Shown here: positions 56,401-62,990 of the stretch, in pieces
Position numbering within the stretch: the first letter of the stretch is position 1
Layout of the letters: the number at the start of each line of letters is the position of its first letter
Origin: Arcuatula senhousia
Lineage: Eukaryota > Mollusca > Bivalvia > Mytilida > Mytilidae
Assembly (NCBI GenBank): GCA_963971305.1
Contig: OZ020308.1
Location: 20,829,838-20,893,837 of the forward strand
Reading direction: 5' to 3'
DNA: 64,000 nucleotides
Notes under the pieces: generated by a model
What the model saw: the letters and a program-made list of their open reading frames with translations, nothing else
What the model was told of the DNA's origin: nothing
The model's database searches: none
Translations under genes and position numbers: made by a program

Positions 56401-58693
56401 TTACAATCAGCAGTGCAGACTTGTGTCAAAATGAGAGTGACTCATGGTGCTCTGGAATTGTAAGTTTATTTCTGCTTGTTTGACATATGTTTGTGTTAAG
56501 TGTTGAAAAAAATTCATATTGACATATTTACATATGTTCTGTTTGTACCTACAGATGTTAGAACTAGTGATATTCATCTTGGTGCTGTCTATATTCCTGG
56601 TAGCCTATGGTGTAGTAAGCCAAGGACTGTTGTATCTACAGAGGAAATCAGAATGGGTCATTCTAAAAGATGTTGTCTACTACCCTTACTGGCAGTTCTA
56701 CGGAGAACTGTTTCTGGATGAGATTGAGGGTATGTTATGATTTAAGCCCGTTTAAGAGCCATAATTATCTTGGTTTTAAACTGCCTTATTTTTACTGGAT
56801 TAGGAAACAAGATTTAAAGATTTTGTGAATCACTTTCAATTTTGAAATATTTGAATATGTTCTTTGAAGTGATCTCATTTTCAAACTCTCCCAATGATTA
56901 TATAACGGGCTTGTCTTATTCCTCTATCATACACTACACGTGGGACAACAATTTATGAATTACTCTTTAAATCATGACCACCCACCACCCTTGCTTATAA
57001 AATCAAGAAAGAGTAAGAAAATGTCGTCCATGAATATTTAACCCTTAAAGATGGTCAAATCACATATTTTAGTTTACTAGTCCATTCAATTTTTTGCTAT
57101 GTGTTGAGCAGTGGACAAAGGGAGAAAATAATTTCAGAAAAGTTTCTCACAGTGTCTTGATATTGGTGTATAGCATCAGCATGGAAGCCTATATTGTATA
57201 AATTTTTCCTTCATACAACAAGATAATCTCCTCTCCTTAGATATGAGTTTAAACTGATCAAAGAGATCAACTTCCATTGTAACACATTCAATAGGAGGAT
57301 TAAGTACGAGTCCTCCAAAGTATCTTGATGAGTCCCTGTTCAGGTTGGGGTAATAAAACATTTTATTCACTATAAAAACTACTTGAAATCTTTTTTTTTC
57401 TATTATTCAGATGATGATGTCTGTATATACAATGCCACTTATCCAAGAGACAATGCCACTGCACTAGATGCTACCTTCTGTAGAAATTTCCATTGGCTGG
57501 TACCAGTCTTCTTAGCATGTTACCTTATGATCGGCAATGTCTTACTGCTTAATCTTCTCATTGCCATTTTCAGGTAAACTGTTAGGGTTGTTCCTAAACA
57601 CTTGTTGTTATGTTTTTAATAAATCTTGCTTTTTTTAAGTTGAAAGGATGCTATATTAGAATATATTTTGAATATATGAAAAGATGTATGCTCTTTATTT
57701 TTAGATATGGTGTACTTGTACATGAGACTACTTCTCATGTGTACACTTTGTTGATAAACATTATCTAAATCAAGTATATGTAAATTCTAATACCTAAGGT
57801 TTAACTCCCTCCATCGTAGTTTTGCCCTTAGCTATACTTATTTGGATTTCATTTGGTTTTATACATTTTAAAGATCTTTTAAAATGATTTCCTATGTTTG
57901 GGTTCTAATGCTGCTTATCAGGAATAATTTTCCACTTGTGTGGAAAAATGAATATCGGATTAACTACAAACTATACTACAAATGTACTTATGTATCTGTC
58001 ATTTGGTAAACAGACACTAGGGCATATACTCTATACACCTGACACTATATACCATTTAACCTAGACCCCATTTTCGGGCTTCATAGACCCTGTAAACATG
58101 GGTCCTTATTATCCTAAACTTTTTTAGGCTCTTTTTGGAAAAGAATCACATAAAAGGCATAATACAAATATTACATCCAATATTCATATACAGATGCTTA
58201 GGGTTATGGTCTGCACACCTGTCACCATGCCATATGACCTCGATTCTATTTCATGCTTCAATGACTCTGTGAGCTATATGATAAGGGCTATTCCAGAATT
58301 AATTGTATGGGGGGGTCGGAAGGCACTATAATTAAAATTGTATGGGTGGTGGTAATTTTAGATATTTCGCAAATGCAACATAAAGTTAACAACTTTTAAA
58401 TTTTGATGCATGGTGAACTTCCGAACCCCTCCCCCCCATACATTTATTACTGGAATAGCCCTAATTATACTTTTATATAAAACAGGATGTATAATTTATT
58501 TGTATGTCTTCTTTCAGCAATGTCTTTCATGAAGTACAGGAGAACTCAAACAGGATATGGAAGTACCAGATGTATTTCTTAGTGATGGAGTTTGACAGTA
58601 AAGGTGCAATGGTCCCACCTCTCAGCATATTTATACATGTATACCTGATATTCAAATGGATCTTTAGGAGAACATGCTGCAAGAAATCTAAAG
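28153..58693 (+). CDS. TRPM: TRPM-family cation channel (23 exons seen, 3' end beyond window)
   Basis: Twenty-three exons join with GT/AG boundaries and matching phases into about 1192 codons. TRPM channels are tetrameric, calcium- and magnesium-permeable membrane channels. The N-terminal SLOG/MHR region is recognised by CNCGEVLKHHV, PSLIISVVGGAKNF and CIGIAPWGYVKNR; MHR ankyrin-like helices follow (ALRWDRADIAQEEIF); S1 starts MMYLIFLMLFTYFVLVEF; LEVYTVNSRLGPKMVMIKKM is the S4 / S4-S5 signature; the pore reads YYPYWQFYGELFLDEIE; S6 ends NVLLLNLLIAIFR; the TRP helix region is NRIWKYQMYFLVMEF. The YGE filter resembles the TRPM1/3/6/7 group rather than the FGQ type. Any C-terminal coiled coil, kinase or other domain lies downstream. 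Start ATG 28153 has A at -3 and G at +4, but the frame is open back to an AG at about 28121, so an earlier exon is possible. Confidence 0.93.
28809..28918 (+). CDS. TRPM: TRPM exon 2
   Basis: Starts QKYEHISYIRQHFKQLECQK after TTTCAG and ends ESIK with two bases of the last codon (phase 2), donor GTAAGA. Confidence 0.88.
29621..29795 (+). repeat. Triplicated intron/exon-3 junction (59-60 bp units)
   Basis: Units start at 29621, 29680 and 29740. Each contains TAGAAATTTRAAATTATTTT, a pyrimidine tract with AG, and GGTGCMAYTGTGKTGAAGTG. Only the third continues into exon 3; the first two run into TAG within a few codons. Confidence 0.92.
29772..29860 (+). CDS. TRPM: TRPM exon 3
   Basis: Encodes CNCGEVLKHHVPYEV, the Cys-rich start of the conserved TRPM N-terminus. 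Its acceptor and first 20 or so bases exist in three tandem copies just upstream. Confidence 0.9.
30325..30445. mobile_element. Partial hAT-like MITE (one terminus)
   Basis: Ends CTCTGAATCCGCCACTG, identical in type to the right end of the element at 9163-9332, and has the same G-rich interior. The left terminus is not evident. Confidence 0.55.
30616..30782 (+). CDS. TRPM: TRPM exon 4
   Basis: Encodes LKLIIDPNNLTAQPPEKFPH through GGMKPAK, phase 0 at the donor GTAATA. Part of the N-terminal homology region. Confidence 0.9.
31353..31535 (+). CDS. TRPM: TRPM exon 5 (SLOG domain start)
   Basis: 61 codons containing MEPKTPSLIISVVGGAKNF, the nucleotide-binding-like SLOG loop that marks TRPM N-termini. 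Donor GTAGGA. Confidence 0.93.
31965..32060 (+). repeat. Recurrent intronic repeat, head segment
   Basis: Contains CACAGCC-type and CTTGATATTTGGCATCCAGC blocks also found near 40360, 43150, 46590, 47380 and 62330. Confidence 0.55.
32463..32669 (+). CDS. TRPM: TRPM exon 6
   Basis: 69 codons: AWLITSGFNMGCMKEVG and VLRCIGIAPWGYVKNRHVL, diagnostic of TRPM. Phase 0 on both sides. Confidence 0.94.
32714..33560 (+). mobile_element. AGCTCACC-family TIR element
   Basis: Begins TTAGCTCACCCTGCCAAAGG and ends GACCAGGTGAGCCATTTAGG followed by CTCCTGGGAGCCTCTTGTTT. The interior has three tandem variants of a block with CCTTATAGGGGTTACRGCCC. Non-coding and intronic. Confidence 0.8.
33693..33767 (+). CDS. 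TRPM: TRPM exon 7a (alternative)
   Basis: 25 codons ending ERKNASPNNRLIME, with AG acceptor and GTATTTACAGAGTG donor. It is the same length and phase as 7b and about half of its residues agree, so either can be spliced in without changing frame. Confidence 0.78.
34730..34804 (+). CDS. TRPM: TRPM exon 7b (alternative)
   Basis: 25 codons ending GRKNALPSNRLIWE. The donor flank GTATTTACAGAGTG is identical to that of 7a, which shows that exon and flank were duplicated together. Confidence 0.82.
35170..35480 (+). repeat. Internal fragment of GTCTCGCC family
   Basis: Two units with GTAAGACTTTTGTGGA, and one with CTGATATTTGGTATACAGAC, as in the 51029 element, but lacking both termini. Confidence 0.6.
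35795..38706 (+). mobile_element. AGCTCACC-family TIR element, interrupted
   Basis: Begins TAGCTCACCTGACCCGAAGG and ends TAGCTCAGGTGAGCGATTCA plus CTCCTGGGAGCCTCTTGTT. A CGTCCGTCGTC-rich leader follows the left end. Internal units repeat the ATGGCC(A/G)C(T/C)(G/A)TGGCTAAAAATAGAAC-type block three times. A second element is inserted at 36711-38059. Confidence 0.85.
36711..38059 (+). mobile_element. ATACGACCGCA-family TIR element nested in AGCTCACC element
   Basis: The left end TATACGACCGCAAAAAATTT and right end GCGGTCGTATCATGCTGCGC are inverted. It interrupts the host element inside GGATTTTT/AAAATTTTGCACTT, with TTTTTA on both sides as a possible target duplication. The interior has five or more tandem units with ATTAGGGGCCAAA and a GTCGTCGTC leader. 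No protein. Confidence 0.85.
38707..39235. other. Intronic sequence, nothing assigned
   Basis: AT-rich TRPM intron DNA. I see no exon and no repeat boundary. Confidence 0.4.
39237..39470 (+). repeat. Short copy of CTTGGTTAAGGTCC tandem family
   Basis: Contains TTTCTTGGTTAAGGTCCATA and GGGTCAATGATATT, the unit amplified at 53730-54590. Confidence 0.65.
39739..39922 (+). CDS. TRPM: TRPM exon 8
   Basis: Encodes LKPVPLNPDHTHFIFVDNGL, the conserved TRPM NHTHFILVD-type motif, phase 1 at the donor. Confidence 0.93.
40240..40490 (+). repeat. Recurrent intronic repeat ending at exon 9
   Basis: Has TTGAAATTTGGTATACA, CTACTTCTTGTTAAACGAAT and TTTTTACTTTGACA, with the last block only about 20 bases from the exon 9 acceptor. 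Copies with the same order lie near 43140-43285, 46570-46715 and 62270-62420. Confidence 0.65.
40499..40658 (+). CDS. TRPM: TRPM exon 9
   Basis: Encodes GIPVVLIVLEGGRDAIEDA and VILCEGTGRAADILV, the second half of the SLOG region, highly conserved in TRPM. Donor GTGAGT, phase 2. Confidence 0.95.
41195..41300 (+). repeat. Diverged SINE 3'-part fragment with CA tract
   Basis: CTCCATTATAAAAACTGGCT and TATAGCCCAGGCC resemble 7640-7755; it ends in a (CA)n run. Confidence 0.5.
41319..42695. mobile_element. 1.38-kb TIR element with GGCCAAGTAAAAT ends
   Basis: Left AGGCCAAGTAAAATAATATG and right, in reverse, AGGCCAAGTAAAATTATATG then TGTGGTTC on both. GGGTCGGT plus homopolymer T sits just inside both ends in opposite senses (inner ends about 41370 and 42650). 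Short frames inside have no recognisable domain. Confidence 0.75.
41388..41440. repeat. 53-base poly-T run
   Basis: An uninterrupted T homopolymer just inside the left end of the TIR element. The exact length may be affected by assembly error. Confidence 0.9.
42773..42935 (+). CDS. TRPM: TRPM exon 10
   Basis: Lys-rich helical segment, SKVRKAIKKAYFELKEADKN to CMAKKHL. The neighbouring AG two bases later would introduce a stop, so 42773 is the start. Phase 0 donor GTATGT. Confidence 0.88.
43275..43400 (+). repeat. Tandemly repeated exon-11 acceptor
   Basis: TTCTAATTTTATATTAGTAT (43287), TTCTGATTTTAGATTAGTAT (43323) and TTCTAATTTTAGATTAGTAT (43361) are three copies of the acceptor plus exon start, linked by TTTTCAATGTTTTATG. 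Only the last opens a usable exon. Confidence 0.88.
43372..43438 (+). CDS. TRPM: TRPM exon 11
   Basis: ISIFHINKHEELDNEILKIL, then LKG across the junction. It matches the conserved TRPM segment that precedes the ankyrin-like MHR helices. Phase 1. Confidence 0.9.
44276..44395 (+). CDS. TRPM: TRPM exon 12
   Basis: AKTGEATEKQRLERLKLAL then RWDRADIAQEEIFREDALWS. This is the well-conserved TRPM LKLALAWNR-type helix. Bases 44318-44395 are the first unit of the 78-bp array that continues into the intron, so exons longer by multiples of 26 codons are possible. Confidence 0.92.
44318..46512 (+). repeat. 78-bp exon-derived minisatellite (about 28 units)
   Basis: Each unit carries AAGCTTGCC, GGGACAGAGCAGACATTGCC, CAAGAGGAAATATTCAGGGA and CTCTGTGGAGTAGAGGTAAG. 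Units 1-6 start exactly 78 bp apart (44318, 44396, 44474, 44552, 44630, 44708) and keep the exon 12 reading frame until a stop near 44797-44799. Later units have small indels, so the frame drifts. Nearly every unit retains the AGAG/GTAAGC donor. Minus-strand frames through the array are artefacts. Confidence 0.96.
46570..46715 (+). repeat. Recurrent intronic repeat upstream of exon 13
   Basis: Has TGATGTTTGGTATGCAGCA, TTACTTCCTGTTTAACGAAA and TTTTGACAGATTTTATAGAT, about 45 bp before the exon acceptor. Confidence 0.65.
46763..46893 (+). CDS. TRPM: TRPM exon 13
   Basis: LKTAIMNDNVKFVQIILNQG then VVMREYLTQKRLMELYRE, matching the conserved FV-LFLE-GV-LREFL helix pair. Phase 0 donor. Confidence 0.94.
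47843..47999. mobile_element. Foldback element with about 75-bp arms
   Basis: GTGGATTATCAGATTTCTCA and ATAGTTAAATGA in the left arm are mirrored on the right (TGAGAAATCTGATAATCCAC). The arms meet around CTCGACAGAGTCTCGAG with almost no loop. It lies 200 bp upstream of exon 14. Confidence 0.9.
48200..48441 (+). CDS. TRPM: TRPM exon 14
   Basis: Opens SLAVPDINNMPMRKVKTRFG and ends FKYPYKHLLIWSVLLLR with phase 2. It includes an acidic linker (SKEEQDVDFDDV), followed by the hydrophobic LLIWSVLL helix that precedes the next MHR helices. Confidence 0.9.
48907..49050 (+). CDS. TRPM: TRPM exon 15
   Basis: QNMAHFALKMGGEPVTSTVA to RIISHKG, corresponding to the TRPM RQTMALFFWQ-type helix. Phase 2 donor. 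Confidence 0.9.
49614..49755 (+). CDS. TRPM: TRPM exon 16
   Basis: EFDILASEVLDECHERDPNK to MAASADNQ, phase 0. Its donor and about 56 bp of flanking sequence are tandemly duplicated downstream. Confidence 0.9.
49747..49865 (+). repeat. Duplicated exon-16 donor region (56-bp unit)
   Basis: GATAACCAGGTGGGTATTAA (49747) and GATTACCAGGTGGGTATTAA (49803) begin consecutive units that end GTGCCTGCTTCAGC; a third start, AGATAATCAG, follows near 49858. The second unit keeps a GTGGGT donor. Confidence 0.9.
50331..52110 (+). mobile_element. TATACCCC-family TIR element, interrupted
   Basis: Begins TTATACCCCCGCTTCGAAGA and ends GGGGAGCGGGGGTATCACTA plus GTGAGCATTAGCTCACAG. It has a CGTCCGTTCGTCCG leader and four tandem units of about 170 bp with TACCATATGGTGTATACCGA and CTACTTCCTGTTTACCGAAT. 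A GTCTCGCC element is inserted at 51029-52008. Confidence 0.85.
51029..52008 (+). mobile_element. GTCTCGCC-family TIR element nested in TATACCCC element
   Basis: Ends TGTCTCGCCTGGGACGAATA and GCCGGCAGGCGAGACATACT. The interior is a GGCGGCGGTGGCGG leader and about four units of roughly 185 bp with TTTTTTGTAAGACTTTTGTGGA, ATTTGGTATACAGACAGTTC and CGCTCCAGTGACTCTG. It splits a host unit inside the sequence GATTTTAT...CTAGG, with TAT on both sides. Confidence 0.85.
52434..52511 (+). CDS. TRPM: TRPM exon 17
   Basis: 26 codons: TYLASVVCQNSINTIWKRGI then TSSWHK. It corresponds to the cytosolic segment leading to the pre-S1 helix. Donor GTTGGT is weaker than the others. Confidence 0.88.
53225..53365 (+). 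CDS. TRPM: TRPM exon 18
   Basis: 47 codons: hydrophobic VFFVSLFPPLAA, then FITSPIAKFTYHS, which matches the TRPM F-SAPI-KF motif immediately before S1. Confidence 0.92.
53460..53620 (+). repeat. Degraded recurrent intronic repeat
   Basis: GATAATCAACATGGAGTCGT and CTACTTCCCCTTTAATAAAA, then CAGTTTTGCTTTGGCTTATT, follow the order of the repeat found upstream of exons 9, 11 and 13. Confidence 0.5.
53730..54590 (+). repeat. Tandem array, about six units of roughly 145 bp
   Basis: Units carry GTTAAGTTCTTGGTTAAGGT, GGGGGTCAATGATATTTC and AGGTCACTGTGACCTATATT. The array follows a GTACGTCCGTACATCCGTAC leader. Non-coding, within a TRPM intron. Confidence 0.85.
54723..54854 (+). CDS. TRPM: TRPM exon 19 (S1)
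   Basis: MMYLIFLMLFTYFVLVEF is membrane helix S1; IEIVCMLWIITFMIDN is the next conserved helix (start of S2). Phase 0 on both sides. Confidence 0.94.
54985..55328 (-). mobile_element. tRNA-derived SINE
   Basis: On the minus strand the 5' end reads as a tRNA-like head: box A TGGTGTAGTGGTTAATG and box B GGTTCGATCC (near 55325-55262). The body contains GTCCCATGTATGGGGAGAGC and CCCTGTGCACATTAAAGACC, similar to other molluscan SINE cores and to 13835-14330. It would be transcribed by RNA polymerase III if active. Confidence 0.82.
55813..56058 (+). CDS. TRPM: TRPM exon 20 (S2-S4 region)
   Basis: 82 codons: HLNCILALIAFFLHY and AIFCVNAVIFYIKVLEVYTV are membrane helices; RLGPKMVMIKKM is the S4-S5 linker signature of TRPM (LGPKIIMLQRM in many relatives). 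Confidence 0.95.
56555..56729 (+). CDS. TRPM: TRPM exon 21 (S5 and pore)
   Basis: MLELVIFILVLSIFLVAYG is S5, followed by VVSQGLLYLQ. The pore helix and filter are VVYYPYWQFYGELFLDEIE. YGE followed by an acidic residue is the TRPM1/3/6/7-type filter. Phase 1 donor. Confidence 0.96.
57215..57320 (+). repeat. Fragment of the arm repeated at 59211 and 60468
   Basis: AGATAATCTCCTCTCCTTAG and ATCAACTTCCATTGTAAC, then AATAGGAGGATTAAGT, align with 60477-60558. Confidence 0.6.
57411..57573 (+). CDS. TRPM: TRPM exon 22 (outer pore loop and S6)
   Basis: DDVCIYNATYPRDNATALDA contains two N-linked glycosylation sequons (NAT) and a Cys in the extracellular loop; VFLACYLMIGNVLLLNLLIA is S6. Phase 2. Confidence 0.95.
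58518..58693 (+). CDS. TRPM: TRPM exon 23 (TRP helix), last exon seen
   Basis: SNVFHEVQENSNRIWKYQMY continues S6 into the TRP helix; MVPPLSIFIHVYLIFKWIF follows as in TRPM1/3/6/7, then basic RRTCCKKSK. Donor GTTATT at 58694 is weak, and the frame stays open to 58756, so a short alternative end here cannot be excluded. Confidence 0.92.
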
Positions 58694-58927
58694 GTTATTA
58701 TCACATACATATGCATTCAGTTTGTGTATATTTTCTTCTTCACTCCCTTTCTTCTTGATTCAGATCTTTCTGATATGTTAGTGGTTCTAATTTATTTTGT
58801 GTTTGTTTGATTTCTACAATCACCTACCTTAGATTTCCAATGCTTGAATTTTAAAATCCGTCAATATCTTCCTATATTCAAAATTTAAACTGATTATGCT
58901 ATTCTAAAAAAAAATCTTTTTTTTTTT

Positions 58928-61506
58928 GCCTGCGACTTCAGTCACCAAAGGCAAGACATAGGTATTACTTTACGGCAGCGGTGATGGCGGTGTAAACTTT
59001 TTTGTAAGACTTTTGTCGAAAAATGAATTACAAGAAAAATATACTAGCTAGGCATCTTATATTTGGCAAACAGACAATTGGGGTTATGGTCTACATAACT
59101 GGCACAATGGCATTTGACCCTGACCCCAATTTCATGGTTCAGCAACAATGTAAACTTAGATGATTTTTGGGGCCAAAAAAACCCTTTGAAAGACTTTTGT
59201 GGAAAATGAATTACAGCTAGAAATTGTCTATAAACCACGTGTTTATATTTGTACTCCTCAATGAAATTAGGTAAACTACAACTTATTCCTTCTATTGAAA
59301 TTTGCAACAATGGAAGATGATCTCTGTGATCAGTAAAATTGACATCTATACAGAGGAGATTAACTTGTTCTTGGAAAGAGAAATTTACCTACAGGAAAAA
59401 ATTACCTGTTGAATTTTCAATTTAAAAAGTCAGATTAGTCTACAATAGAAAGAAGATTAGTGTACAATACAAATATGATAGTCTTCATTGTAGCTTTGTT
59501 TGCTGTAACTGCTACTTGAAATTTTTGGAAAAAATCTTGCTTATTTTGAAGTTTTGCGTTTATTAAGAGCTTAAAGGATACAGATTTGCGCTTTTCATTA
59601 TTTGTATTTGTCTTAAGTGTAGATTCCATTAAAATGTTAGTCCGTTTCTTGAAGTGTATTAAAAAATACATGAAATATAATATAACATTTGCACGAAATA
59701 ACTCATTTTCTATTACCTGAAATTATATAATTTTAGGTTTGCATAGTTTAATTTTGGTTGTAGTGGGATAAACTGATTGTCTGAGCAGTAGCTGAATGTT
59801 ATAAATTTTTAGGATTTTTAACTTTTTTTAATCTTTAGTTTTTTTTGGTTATTATAAGATTAAAAATGTTTGCAGGGTAGCTTCATTCTCTTCTGTTTGA
59901 GGTCTTCATCATAAATATATGTTTTTCTTCAAATTCTAATAACTTTTTCACAGGTTATGCTATTATATGTTAATTAAAGCTTAAAGCCATGAAAAAGACA
60001 AAGACAATCTTTTCCGGCATAAACTATTATTATCTTTAAAACAAAAATACAGTAAAATCAAAATGTTTAGCTTACATGTATTTTTAAAATCGTCATCTTC
60101 GAACTTCCTTTCTATTCTTCATTTTATTTAAAGAAAAACTCGCATTTTCATAGAAAGAAAAATCTTTTCATGTAATAGCTTTGTTTTTTTTCAATTTGAG
60201 ATTCACTTTTTTAACATGCTATGCTATGGTCTTTGATGGTGTAAAATGTAAATGATATATAAATACAAAGAATTATGTCCTCAATGTAACATTATATTAA
60301 ACAGATTTTGATTTAAAAAGTAAGAAACTATCCAATTGGTGGTCATATTATCATCTTTGATGAAGAATTTTCTTCCTTCAGAGTAGGAGTTTTCTTCCTA
60401 CTGTGAAGGAGTTTTTTTCCTTCAGTGTAGGAGTTTTTTTCCTTCAAGCAAAAAAATTCATACCCATAGCAAGTTAATCTCCTCTGTATAGATATCAATT
60501 TTACTGATCACAGTAATCATCTTCCATTGTTGCAAATTTCAATAGAGGGATTAAGTTGTAGTTTACCTATTTTCACTGAGGAGTACAAATATAAACACGT
60601 GGATTATAGTCCATTTTTAGCTGTAAGTGAAAAGTATAATAGCTCGACGTCCAATATCTGGTATACAGAGACTTTTGGTTAGTGTCTATGCAATGGCCCC
60701 ATTTTCATTGTTCAGTGACTCTGTGAACTTAGATGATTTTGGGGACAAAAAAACTTTATGTAAGACTTTCGTGGAAAATGAATTGCTTGAGTAGTATAAT
60801 AACTAGACAGCTTATGCCATTCCATTTGACTCTGACCCCGTTTTCATGGTTCAGTGACTCTGTGGACTTATATGATTTTTGGGGCCAAAAAACCTCTTTG
60901 TAAGACTTTTGTTGAAAATGAATTTAGTGAAAAGTATAATGGCTAGGCATCTGATAACTGGAATACAGACGCCTAAATTTATTGTTTATGCAACTGACAC
61001 TATGTCCTGTCACCTTAACAATTTTTATGGTACAGTGACTCTGTGGACTTAGATGAAATAAATTAAGTGAAAAGTATAATAGCTAGGCATATGATATTTG
61101 GTATACAGACAAAACTGACACCATGTTGTGAGACCCTGACCCCATTTTCAGGGTTTAGTGACTTTGTGAAATTTTAGATTTGGGGTCGAAAAAAAGTTAG
61201 GGGAAAGTAGAAATATTATAGCTAGGCATATGATATTTGGTATATAGACCCTTTGGATTATGGTGACCCTGGCCCTATTTTCATAGTTGGATGACTTTGT
61301 GAATGTCCGTCTTTTTCATTGTTTCTCAATAGCTATGGTATCTAGAACACTTCAGACATTCCGTTGAGTCTTTGTGATGGTTAAATGGAATTCTGTCACC
61401 AGTGTCACATGACCTTGACCATAACTTTTCTGAAGGCCCAGCTAGACCCTCAATGAGTTCTGTGAGGGTGTGGACAGGCGAGACATACTTTAGTGTCTAC
61501 TATTGT
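58928..61506 (+). mobile_element. GTCTCGCC-family TIR element, interrupted
   Basis: Starts GCCTGCGACTTCAGTCACCA with GGCAAGACATAGGTATTACT and ends GACAGGCGAGACATACTTTA. It contains diverged 180-190-bp units (GTAAGACTTTTGTGG, CTAGGCATCTGATAACTGG). A separate inverted-repeat element is inserted at 59211-60625. Confidence 0.8.
59211..60625. mobile_element. 1.4-kb TIR element (about 160-bp arms) nested in GTCTCGCC element
   Basis: The left arm (59211-59371, with CCACGTGTTTATATTTGTAC and GAAATTTGCAACAATGGAAG) is complementary to 60468-60625. The 1.1-kb interior is AT-rich with CTTCCTTCAGNGTAGGAGTT repeats near 60360-60450. No coding frame. Confidence 0.85.
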
Positions 61507-61509
61507 TTT

Positions 61510-62265
61510 TCACCTTTCTGCACTTTTCTTGTTTTTTTTTTCGTCACCTGTTTTTTGTAAAAGAGGGAGTCTAAAATTGGTTTTCAAGTCATCATTTTTT
61601 CAGTCTCTATCAAGAAGACACTTTGTTGGATATTTCATTTTGTAATTTGCAAATTATGTTAGAAGGATTCAATACAAAATTAACATTTTTCAGGATTCTT
61701 ACTTTTTTGGTTTAATGTCAACCATGAAAAATGATAAAAATTAGCTCAATCTCCACAAATAAAAATGAAGCCCTGGTATCAACTGTATATGTAAACCTAG
61801 AATAGCTTATAAATGTGTCAAGTGCTAAATCCTATTCAAAGTTACTTTATTTATTTTACCTAGACCCTTATTTTGACTTTTTCATCTGATAACTAATTTT
61901 ATACCAATTTTCATGTCAATATTTGTTGAAAGTTATTTTCTTTTGAATTTTTCAGAAGGTAAAACTGTGTGGTAAAACTTGTAATTCTACTAGCTTTACA
62001 TTGTAATGGTTTCTTACAAATATGAGCTGTATTATGCAACATTGGAGAAGGCCTCATTTTCTTATAACTTTTCTACCTTAAAACTTAATGTTTAATTTGA
62101 TAGGTTTAAAGTCTTTCTTAAAAGTTTATTGTATATTTTCTCACTTTGAAATACTTAATCTTTACTTTAAAAACAAATTTCTTAAAGCTTGAATGTGAAA
62201 TAAACATTTAACCTTCTAGTTATCAATAGTTAAAGATTTGCAAGTTAAAAATATAAGTGCAAGCA
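61510..62265. other. AT-rich sequence, nothing assigned
   Basis: Probably TRPM intron or intergenic DNA. I searched for the expected C-terminal TRPM exons and found none. Confidence 0.4.
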
Positions 62266-62269
62266 TTTT

Positions 62270-62420
62270 TTGGCCAGATTCACAGGGGAAAAATTTTCGT
62301 CACAGTTTTATCAGCAACTACTTATCACAGCCATTTGATATTTGGTAATCAGGGTAGGGTCCCAGACCTGACGCAAACTTCCTGTTTAACGAAATCCGGC
62401 CAATTTTTATTTTGATAGAT
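62270..62420 (+). repeat. Recurrent intronic repeat copy
   Basis: AGCAACTACTTATCACAGCC, TTTGATATTTGGTAATCAGG and CTTCCTGTTTAACGAAATCC, the best-preserved copy of the repeat seen upstream of several exons. This suggests that this region still belongs to the gene. Confidence 0.65.
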
Positions 62421-62990
62421 CTTTCTATTCATAATTTCTAAATCCTTTATATTTCTTTGTGTGTGCTAGTTTGTATTTAATATTGAGCTAGATATATAAA
62501 TATTAGATATTATCAGTTTGATCTTACATAGTGCTTGTACTTTTTGGTGTGAATTATATCTTCCACATTTTGTTGGGCAGACCTATTGTTTTTTATTCTG
62601 TCTGTCAGTCTGTCTGTAACAAAGTTTTCTACTCAGTCTATCTGTAACTATTCAACAGAAGTTTATCAAACTTGCTATGTAGCAAGTATATCATATGTCC
62701 TTGTGCATATTATTGTCCTGTGAACTTAGATTTTTAGGGAAACTTATGGCGACATCATTTGATGCCCCCTCCCAAAGTTTTGGGACATTTTGTCTTTCAA
62801 TGGTTCATTTGTTTATCTGACATCTCACCTCTGGGTAACTGTTCAGTTTTGGGTTTAAGCTGATTTTTCAGTATCCAGAAGATAGATCGTCATAGAATTT
62901 GTACACTTAATAATCATTACAAAGACATTATATTATAGCAAAAATTATGCAATTTGGATAAAATTGTGGTGAATGGGCCATCAGAGTTTT

